From positions 53,824-117,823 of the forward strand of contig CAWEAZ010000008.1 of the NCBI GenBank assembly GCA_963807155.1: 64,000 nt of DNA, in the 5' to 3' direction. How positions within the stretch are numbered: the stretch's first letter is position 1; the number at the start of each line of letters is the position of its first letter. Source of the DNA: JACCZX01 sp963807155 (GTDB taxonomy: Bacteria; Pseudomonadota; Gammaproteobacteria; Burkholderiales; Burkholderiaceae_F). The translations under genes were made by a program, and so were the position numbers. This document shows positions 57,566 through 64,000 of this stretch, one piece after another. A model generated the notes under the pieces. The model was not told the DNA's origin. It searched no databases and worked only from the letters and a program-made list of their open reading frames with translations.

Positions 57566-59935
57566 ATGAAGACATGTTCCAGTCACGACTCGCAGGGAGT
57601 GGCTGCGCAGGCTAAAGAGACACTGATCGATCCAGTGTGCGGCATGAAGGTCACGCGGCAATCAAAACATCACGTTTCGCACGCCGGCAGCGAATACTTC
57701 TTCTGCAGCGCGGGCTGCGCGGCTAAGTTCTCCGCGGATCCAAAAAAATATCTTGATCCGCCGCCGGCACCAAGGGCGGTATCCGAGCGGCCCGATGTGA
57801 TCTACACGTGCCCCATGCATCCGCAGATTCGGCAGGTCGGTCCCGGCAACTGCCCGATCTGCGGCATGTCGCTCGAGCCGGCCGATGCTTCGGTCGCGGA
57901 AGACAACACCGAATTGCGATTGATGACGCGCCGCTTGTGGATCGCTGCGGCGTTGTCGCTGCCGATCGCGCTGATGGCGATGACCGAGTTTGCGCCGGCG
58001 CTGCATCAGCGATTGATCAACGTGATGGGGCCGTGGTTCGGCTGGTCGCAGTTCTTGCTGGCGACGCCGGTGGTGCTGTGGTGCGGAGCATTTTTCTTCA
58101 AGCTCGGCTGGCAATCGATCGTCCATCGCTGCGCCGAACATGTTCACGTTGATCGCGCTCGGCGTCGCCGCGGCCTATGGCTTCAGTGTGTTCGCGCTGC
58201 TGTTTCCGCAGACGCTGCCCGCTGCATTCACGATGAATGGCGCTGTCACCGCTGTACTTCGAAGCGGCTGCGATCATCACGACGCTTGGTGATCCTGGGA
58301 CAGGTGCTCGAGCTGCGCGCGCGATCGCAAACGTCGTCAGCGGTGCGCGCGCTGCTGCAACTCGCTCCTCCCACAGCGTTGCGTATCGAAGCCGACGGTC
58401 AGGAGCGCGAAGTCGCGCTTGACCAAGTGCATGTCGGTGATCGGTTGCGCGTGCGGCCGGGCGAGAAGGTGCCGGTCGACGGCGTCGTGCTCGAAGGCCG
58501 CTCGAACGTCGACGAATCGATGATGACCGGCGAGCCGTTGCCGGTAACCAAGGAAGCGGGCGCAAAGGTGACGGGCGCCACGGTTAACCAGACCGGCAGC
58601 TTCGTGATGCGTGCCGAGCGCGTCGGCGCCGATACATTGCTGGCGCAGATCGTTCAGATGGTGGCAGAAGCGGGGCGCACGCGCGCGCCGATCCAGAGAC
58701 TCGCGGATATCGTCGCCAGCTGGTTCGTGCCGACCGTGGTACTGATCGCGATGATTGCCGCCGTTGTCTGGATTGCCGTCGGCCCCGAGCCTCGTTACGT
58801 CAACGCATTGGTCGTTGCGGTTAGCGTGCTGATCATCGCGTGCCCGTGCGCGCTTGGGTTGGCGACGCCGATGTCGATCATGGTCGGCGTCGGTCGCGGC
58901 GCGCAGATGGGAGTGCTGATACGTGATGCGGAAGCGCTCGAACTAATGGAGAAGGTCGATACGCTAGTGGTCGACAAGACCGGCACGCTGACCGAAGGCA
59001 AGCCGCGCGTAGTCGGGAGTCACTGCGGCTGCAGGCGTCAGCGAGAGCGAAGTGCTCGCAGCGGCCGCAGGTCTGGAGGTGTCGAGCGAGCATCCACTCG
59101 CGCAGGCGATTCTCGCGGCCGCGACCGAGCGTGACGTGGAACCGATCGCGGTCAACGAGTTCGAATCGATCACTGGCCGCGGCGTTCAGGGCACGGCGCC
59201 CGCCGGCCGCCTGCGCCTTGGCAGCGCGCGCTTCTTGAGCGAAGCGGGCATCGATCTGGCCGCACTCAGCGCTGAGGCGGATCGGCTTCGCAGCGAAGGC
59301 AACACGGTCGTGTTCGTCGGTGTTGAAAACCGATTGCTCGGACTGCTCGCGATTGCCGATCCGATCAAGCCGACCACGCGGCGGCAATTGCTGCGCTAAA
59401 CGCTGCCGGCGTGCGGGTCGTTATGGCTACGGGTGACGGCGCGGCGACCGCCGCCTCAGTGGCGGCGAAGCTCGGCATTGCCGATTTCCGTGCCGAAGTG
59501 CTGCCGGCCGACAAGAATGCATTGATCAAGGAACTGCAGGCACAAGGCAGGATCGTCGCGATGGCGGGAGACGGAATCAACGATGCCCCCGCCTTGGCAG
59601 CCGCCAATGTCGGCATCGCAATGGGAAAGGGGCACGGCACCGACATCGCGATGCAATCGGCGCGCATCGTGCTGGTCAAGGGCGATTTGAACGGCATTGT
59701 GCGTGCGCGCCTGCTGTCGCGCGCGGTGATGCGCAACATCCGGCAAAACTTGTTCTTCGCGTTCGTTTACAACGCTGCCGGCGTACCGATAGCCGCGGGA
59801 GTTCTTTATCCGCTGACCGGTTGGCTGCTCAGTCCGATCATCGCTTCGGCGGCGATGGCGTTGTCGTCGGTATCGGTGATTGGCAATTCGTTGCGGCTGC
59901 GCCGCGCCGAGCTTTCGCCCGGCGCGGCAACCTAA
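57566..59935 (+). CDS. copper-translocating P1B-type ATPase, frame-shifted
   Basis: Close to 790 residues. The N-terminus carries a YHS-type metal domain (DPVCGMKVTRQSKHHVSHAG, EYFFCSAGCAAKFSADPKKY) and a heavy-metal-binding segment (YTCPMHPQIRQVGPGNCPIC). Catalytic motifs are all visible: DESMMTGEPLPVTKEAGAKV, the metal-channel ACPCALGLATP, phosphorylation site DKTGTLTEGKP, SEHPLA and GDGINDAPALAAANVGIAMG. Shifts near 58130, 58250, 58290, 59020 and 59395 break it; start and stop agree in frame. It would pump Cu(I) out of the cytoplasm using ATP. Confidence 0.85.
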
Positions 59936-59951
59936 GCTTACGCGGCGTATA

Positions 59952-60521
59952 TCAAGCCGCTGACAGGCCGAGCAGCTTCAACTCTTCGGCTTCACTGCGG
60001 CGCTTGACGCCGGTGATGCGTTCGATCACGCGTTCGACACGCGACCAGAACATCACCTCCTCGAGCAGCGGGTTAAGGAAGTTGGTAATCACGCAGTAAT
60101 GCGTCGTGCGCGATCCTGCGTGGTGCTTGCCGTGGTGACGCGGCGTTTGCAGAACATGCAGCTTCTGCAACCAACGCACGGTAGTCGGCACTTCGGCACT
60201 GTTCATGTGTGCCCACTTGTGGATCTGGTTTGCATTGATCACCAGTAGGGCGAACAGCACCACATGCCAGCTAAGCCAGCCCATATAGAGCGCGGCTGCA
60301 ATCAGTATCGCGCCGGCAAGCAACAAGTCCCACGAACTGGCGAGCCAGGTCTTGCGCAGAAATTCGCGCGGCCGCCAGTGGTGGCGCAGGTTGTCCTCTG
60401 CCAATGAGCCGATCAGCGGCGCTCCGGGCCGCGCGTACGCGTCTTCAACCCAGTGCACCACGCCTGACACGAAGTCAGCCAGCAATACAGTGACGCCTGC
60501 TTGCATGATCAAACTACTCAT
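59952..60521 (-). CDS. CarF/TMEM189-like lipid desaturase family protein
   Basis: A 189-residue membrane protein with His clusters of the plasmanylethanolamine desaturase (CarF/TMEM189 B domain) family: GVVHWVEDAYARPG near the start, NLRHHWRPREFLRK, INANQIHKWAHMNSAE, and LQTPRHHGKHHAGSRTTHYC then VITNFLNPLLEE. These coordinate a di-iron centre. CarF makes the vinyl-ether bond of plasmalogens in myxobacteria; whether this homologue does the same is unknown. The ATG at 60521 starts the conserved block; AGAGGATGT precedes it. It is divergent from an XRE regulator. Confidence 0.75.
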   Translation of the reverse strand: MSSLIMQAGVTVLLADFVSGVVHWVEDAYARPGAPLIGSLAEDNLRHHWRPREFLRKTWLASSWDLLLAGAILIAAALYMGWLSWHVVLFALLVINANQIHKWAHMNSAEVPTTVRWLQKLHVLQTPRHHGKHHAGSRTTHYCVITNFLNPLLEEVMFWSRVERVIERITGVKRRSEAEELKLLGLSAA

Positions 60522-60609
60522 ACATCCTCTAGGGCATACCGCGACATCGCGGCGTGCACAGAATCGACGAGGAGCAGGCACAGCCCTACACTTCGCTGAT
60601 AACGTATCA

Positions 60610-60621
60610 AGTATCGATACT
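60610..60621. promoter_or_regulatory. 12-bp perfect palindrome, candidate operator
   Basis: AGTATCGATACT reads the same on both strands and lies 24 bases before the start of the XRE regulator, in the 123-base spacer shared with the CarF-like gene. A GTATC copy just upstream (60604-60608) extends the similarity. Regulation of both genes by the regulator is inferred. Confidence 0.45.
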
Positions 60622-60644
60622 GCGGGCACTACGGGGGCGCACGA

Positions 60645-61388
60645 ATGAGTACCGAACAACTGATCGATTCGCTAAAGCGGGTGTTGAAGAGCCGGCACAT
60701 CACCTACGCGGAGCTGGCCCGCCGCATCGGAATGTCCGAGGCCAGCGTGAAGCGGCTTTTCTCTCAGCGAACATTTACATTGAATCGGCTCGAACAGGTA
60801 CTGGCGGCGCTCGAGCTCGACTTTTTCGAGCTCGCAAAGCTTGCGCGCGGCGCCGGCGACGCGCCGGAAGAAATGACCGAGACGCAGGAGCATGCCCTGG
60901 CCGCGGAGCCGCGCCTGATGGGAGTGTTCTATTTGCTGTTCAACGACTGGCAGCCGGCGCAGATCCTGGCGCGCTACGAGCTGACAGAACCCGAGCTGAC
61001 GAAGTTACTGGTGAAGCTCGATCGATTGCAGCTGATCGAACTTCTACCGTCGAACAAGGTAAAGGTCCGCGTTGGGCGGCATCTGCGTTTGCGGCCGAGC
61101 GGTGCGATCCGCGCCAAGCACGGTCAACGGACGATGGCTGAATTTCTGGCGGTCGAGTTCGATCGCTACGGCGGCAATTTTCGTTTCGAATTCCGTGATG
61201 TTTCGCCAGCATCGTTCGCGGTGGTTCACCGCAAGCTCGACAGGTTGGCTGCGGAGTTCAACGAATTGGCGGAACTCGACAGCACGTTACCGCCTGATCA
61301 GCGGCAGTCGATCGGCATCGTGCTGGGTATGCGGCCGTGGAAAATCGGCCAGATCACGAACCTGAAAGAGCGACCACGCCGACACTAG
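60645..61388 (+). CDS. XRE-type helix-turn-helix regulator with C-terminal sensor domain
   Basis: A 247-residue protein. The N-terminal XRE helix-turn-helix is ITYAELARRIGMSEASVKRL followed by FTLNRLEQVLAALEL. The C-terminal 160 residues include a second helical repeat region (ILARYELTEPELTKLLVKLD) and VKVRVGRHLRLRPSGAI, an architecture seen in many uncharacterised proteobacterial regulators. It likely controls itself and the CarF-like gene through the palindrome in the shared promoter region. Ligand is unknown. Confidence 0.8.
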   Translation: MSTEQLIDSLKRVLKSRHITYAELARRIGMSEASVKRLFSQRTFTLNRLEQVLAALELDFFELAKLARGAGDAPEEMTETQEHALAAEPRLMGVFYLLFNDWQPAQILARYELTEPELTKLLVKLDRLQLIELLPSNKVKVRVGRHLRLRPSGAIRAKHGQRTMAEFLAVEFDRYGGNFRFEFRDVSPASFAVVHRKLDRLAAEFNELAELDSTLPPDQRQSIGIVLGMRPWKIGQITNLKERPRRH

Positions 61389-61401
61389 AGAGCGTCGACC
61401 G

Positions 61402-62295
61402 CTAGCCTTTGATCGCGGCTGCGCTCTGCTGCGAGCTTTTCCGCACGAAGTCGAGTACCGCATCGCGATAGGTGGTGCCACCGGTGCGGCTTGCGCCTGA
61501 GTGCGTGCCGCCGTCGATCTTGATGACCTTCTTCACCTTGCTTGCCGCTGCGGCGAAAAGCTCGTCGGCCATCGCATGCGGCACGATGCCATCGGAGGTG
61601 CCATGAATGATCAACAACGGTGTCTCGACCTTGCCGATCTTGGTCGCCGAATCAAACGGCTGGGTCACCGCGAGTTCGATACCCGGCACCCAGCCATATT
61701 TCATCGCACGCACGACAGCAGGAATCGACGTAAAGGTGGATTCGATGATGATGCCGCCGACCTCGTTCTCCGATTCCTTCAGCGGGCCTGCCGCCAGATC
61801 GATCGCCAATGCGCCGCCAAGGCTGTGGCCATAGATGAAGCGGCGTGTAGGATCGGGCTCGCGGCGTTTCAATTCGTCGAGTGCAACGCGCGCGTCGGCG
61901 TAAGCGGTTTCTTCGGACGGAAGCAGCTCGGTGCTCTTGCCGAAGCCGCGGTAATCGACCGCCAACACGTTGAAACCTAGATCCACCCAGCGCGCCATCC
62001 TGAACACGCTGCCATTCAGATTCCAGCGCGCGCCATGCAGGTACAGCACCGTGGGCGCACTCTTGGGATCTTCTTGAGGCACGTACCAGAAATTCAGCGT
62101 GTGGCCATTGGCCAGCGTGACGTCGAATTGCTCGGTACCGGCGAGCGGTTCGGAAAACCACCGCTGGCTGCCGTTTCGCGGATCAAAAATCGCCTGCCGC
62201 TGCCATTCGTCAAGTGACGCACAGCCCGCCGCGCCAGCGCCAACCGTAAGCGCGCCTAGCAGCAGAGTCAGTGGACGAGTCAGAAATTTTTTCAC
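61402..62295 (-). CDS. alpha/beta hydrolase lipoprotein
   Basis: A 297-residue protein with a lipobox (VGAGAAGCASL, Cys25). Catalytic residues: nucleophile Ser in FIYGHSLGGALAID, Asp in LLIIHGTSDGIVPHA, and His in IDGGTHSGAS. VLYLHGARWNLNGS contributes the oxyanion hole. It resembles the Bem46/serine aminopeptidase-like group of hydrolases; the physiological substrate is unknown. It is convergent with the XRE regulator gene. Confidence 0.85.
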   Translation of the reverse strand: MKKFLTRPLTLLLGALTVGAGAAGCASLDEWQRQAIFDPRNGSQRWFSEPLAGTEQFDVTLANGHTLNFWYVPQEDPKSAPTVLYLHGARWNLNGSVFRMARWVDLGFNVLAVDYRGFGKSTELLPSEETAYADARVALDELKRREPDPTRRFIYGHSLGGALAIDLAAGPLKESENEVGGIIIESTFTSIPAVVRAMKYGWVPGIELAVTQPFDSATKIGKVETPLLIIHGTSDGIVPHAMADELFAAAASKVKKVIKIDGGTHSGASRTGGTTYRDAVLDFVRKSSQQSAAAIKG

Positions 62296-62361
62296 GGCGT
62301 TTGGACGTTAGGCGCGAGCGAGAGTTCTTGCTATCGAACGTGTGGATTAATGCGCCGGACT

Positions 62362-62877
62362 TCAACCCGGTTTACGTCGCGACTTGGGAGATTTGGCAGT
62401 TTTCGGCATTTGCCGCTTGCTGAGCCCGAGCATCGTGCCGCGGCAGTTCTTGGAGCCGCAGCGGCATTCGTAGTTCTTCCTGAGAGTGGGCGTCAGCCGC
62501 TCTTCGATCGTCAGGCTGTAGTCGTAGTTAAGTTCCTCGCCGGGCCTGATATCGCGCATCGCCTGGATGAACACGCGGCCGTCATCCGTTTCCTCGGTCT
62601 CACAATTGGGGTCGCACGAATGGTTGATCCAGCGCGCTGCGTTGCCGCCGACACCGGCATCGATCACCGTCTTCTGATCGTCGAGCGAAAAGAAGAACGT
62701 GTGATACGGGTCGTCGGGGTTCGACGGCGGGCGCCTGTCGGCCTCTTTCCAGGGAATACGCTCGCCCTTGTACTCGATGATGTTCTCGCCGGCTTTGAGG
62801 CGGCGCGCTGCGTAAACGCCGCGTCCATGGACGCGCGAATTCTTGACGACGATGCGAGGTTTGCGTTGCGTTGGCAT
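62362..62877 (-). CDS. SET-domain protein-lysine methyltransferase
   Basis: A 171-residue SET protein with a post-SET zinc motif. The conserved elements are HGRGVYAARRLKAGENIIEY (SET-N), RWINHSCDPNCETEE (the NHSCxPN block that binds SAM and lysine), IRPGEELNYDYSL with its catalytic Tyr, and YECRCGSKNCRG (three-Cys post-SET). The C-terminus is very basic (KRQMPKTAKSPKSRRKPG), as in nucleic-acid-binding proteins. Bacterial SET proteins are sporadic and their targets mostly unknown. It lies 7 bases before the spermidine synthase-like gene on the same strand. Confidence 0.85.
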   Translation of the reverse strand: MPTQRKPRIVVKNSRVHGRGVYAARRLKAGENIIEYKGERIPWKEADRRPPSNPDDPYHTFFFSLDDQKTVIDAGVGGNAARWINHSCDPNCETEETDDGRVFIQAMRDIRPGEELNYDYSLTIEERLTPTLRKNYECRCGSKNCRGTMLGLSKRQMPKTAKSPKSRRKPG

Positions 62878-62884
62878 GTGGGAG

Positions 62885-64000
62885 TCAGCTAAGTCCGATC
62901 AATCGCCGAAGCTCGTTAATCGGATTCGATTTCAATACGTCGATCAGGTTGTTGAACTGATCGGTCCAAAGCGAGAAGTTCGGGTTCGGGTCGATCTCCT
63001 CGACGACCTCAGCAAGCCGCTCGTCGTCAAACGCGGCGGGCGAGCGTGCAAGCAGCACCCAGTCGGTGGTCGACGCTGTACTGCCGTCGCCCGGCGAATC
63101 GGTTACGAGTCGCACCGCCAAGTTGTTCGCTTGCGCAATGTTGGCCAGCACAGGCTTCAGATCGAGAAAGCGATTGGAGATGTGAAACGCCAGGATGCCG
63201 TCGGGTTTCAAATGTTGAAAAAACAGCGCGGTCGCTTCCGACGTGATCAGGTGCACCGGTATCGAGTCGCTCGAAAAAGCGTCGATCGCCAGCACGTCGT
63301 AGCGCTGCCGCGCGCCGGATAAGAGTTCGCGCTCCATCGACAGGCGCGCATCGCCGATCACGAATTCGATCGCCGCCGGGGATGAGCTTAAATAGGAGAA
63401 CTGGGTCTTCGCCAGCGCCAGCACATCCGGATCGAGCTCGTAAAAACGCACCACGTCACCGGCACGGCCGTACGCCGACAGCGTGCCGACGCCGAGACCG
63501 ACAAAGCCCAGCCTGACCGGGCCCTGCTTCTGCTTCGCTTCGATCGCGCGGCCAACGCCCGAGGTGCGCGCGTAGTACGTGCCGGGCTCGAGGCGGGCCG
63601 CATTGATCGTCGGCTGTTCGCCGTGCAGGATGACGCCGTGCAGCAGCCGGCGCACCTGCTGATCGCCTTCGCCCTGTTCCTTCACGCGCAGCGTGCCGTA
63701 GAAATTGCGGTGCATGTAGACGACGTCATCGCGCAGGAATCCGATGTACTCGCTGCCGAACCACGCGGTCGCCAGCGTGGCGACGATCGCCGGTCCGACC
63801 AGCCATCGATCTTGCGCGTCACGAACACGGCGAGCGATGCGAGCAGCACCAGTGCGACCGGCAACTCGAAGTACGTCGGAAACACGCGCGGCGCGACCAG
63901 GCCGACCAGCATGCCGCCGAGTGCGCCGCCGAGAGAGATCGTCAGGTAGAAATGCGTCAGGTACCTCGGCACCGGCTTGCTCAATGCCAGTTCGCCGTTG
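62885..64000 (-). CDS. membrane-anchored spermidine synthase-like protein (partial), one frameshift
   Basis: The C-terminal part of a long protein that runs off the right edge. At the window end the frame reads LSKPVPRYLTHFYLTISLGG and two to three membrane helices (the last being ELPVALVLLASLAVFVTR). A shift near 63810 joins these to the methyltransferase-like part, HRNFYGTLRVKEQGE, then VGLGVGTLSAYGRAGDVVRF and ELDPDV, IDAFSSDSIPVHLI, and HISNRFLDLKPV. This fusion of a transporter-like membrane domain with a spermidine-synthase fold is a common bacterial family of unknown activity. Confidence 0.8.
   Translation of the reverse strand, partial: QRRTGIEQAGAEVPDAFLPDDLSRRRTRRHAGRPGRAARVSDVLRVAGRTGAARIARRVRDAQDRWLVGPAIVATLATAWFGSEYIGFLRDDVVYMHRNFYGTLRVKEQGEGDQQVRRLLHGVILHGEQPTINAARLEPGTYYARTSGVGRAIEAKQKQGPVRLGFVGLGVGTLSAYGRAGDVVRFYELDPDVLALAKTQFSYLSSSPAAIEFVIGDARLSMERELLSGARQRYDVLAIDAFSSDSIPVHLITSEATALFFQHLKPDGILAFHISNRFLDLKPVLANIAQANNLAVRLVTDSPGDGSTASTTDWVLLARSPAAFDDERLAEVVEEIDPNPNFSLWTDQFNNLIDVLKSNPINELRRLIGLS

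Overview
The window is high-GC bacterial DNA with tightly packed genes. Its gene families (a ~1,600-residue NAD-glutamate dehydrogenase, a GFA protein, queC, dinB, an AtaL-like protein, an ECF sigma module and a periplasmic copper cluster) fit a betaproteobacterium, probably Burkholderiales-like. That placement is inference: no rRNA or tRNA gene was recognised. Many conserved genes are broken by one-base shifts that, when bridged, restore a full-length family member. Most of these are probably consensus errors in the assembly, so such genes are annotated here as single bridged CDSs with the shift sites named.

1-10.4 kb (minus strand): an 11-gene operon encoding a dedicated type II fatty-acid synthase: enoyl reductase (FabL type), ketoreductase, an AcpXL-like acyl carrier protein, double-hotdog dehydratase, ketosynthase, a ketosynthase-like partner lacking the active-site Cys, and a phosphopantetheinyl transferase joined to an LpxL-type acyltransferase that runs off the left edge. 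Upstream genes add a membrane methyltransferase-like protein, two paralogous secreted hydrolases and a WS/DGAT-like acyltransferase. The core order matches the rhizobial acpXL-fabZXL-fabF2XL-fabF1XL-lpxXL very-long-chain fatty acid/lipid A cluster.

10.5-35.8 kb: mixed housekeeping and accessory genes. They include a PhyH/EctD-like dioxygenase, GFA protein, esterase, NUDIX and SGNH hydrolases, a PAS hybrid kinase followed by a K+ channel with a zinc-ribbon tail, a MoxR/DUF58/VWA set with a trypsin-like protease and a divergent second VWA gene, DinB, MFS, O-methyltransferase, a HicA-like protein, DUF72, repeat-rich secreted proteins, MgtC, MaoC, an AI-2E family permease, Uup, EamA and a rhodanese.

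35.8-41.5 kb: the most interesting region. An HlyD adaptor and a C39 peptidase-containing ABC exporter are followed, on the opposite strand, by a 39-codon gene with a textbook double-glycine leader, a strong ribosome-binding site and its own terminator. The leader leaves a predicted product of only four residues (GSVL). Next comes a TPR plus HD-GYP signalling protein. Together they could be a secreted micro-peptide circuit feeding into c-di-GMP turnover, which is a hypothesis.

41.5-52.6 kb: queC, an AtaL-like protein, a lipoprotein with an ECF sigma and a putative anti-sigma, a DnaQ/GIY-YIG nuclease, NAD-glutamate dehydrogenase and a ceramidase-like membrane protein. 52.6-59.9 kb: a copper-handling cluster (His-rich peptide, TolC-family protein, multicopper oxidase, cupredoxin, two CusF-like chaperones, P1B ATPase). 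59.9-64 kb: a CarF/TMEM189-like lipid desaturase divergent from an XRE regulator with a palindromic operator candidate, an alpha/beta hydrolase lipoprotein, a SET-domain methyltransferase and the C-terminal part of a membrane-anchored spermidine synthase-like protein. No stretch over about 300 bases lacks a gene.
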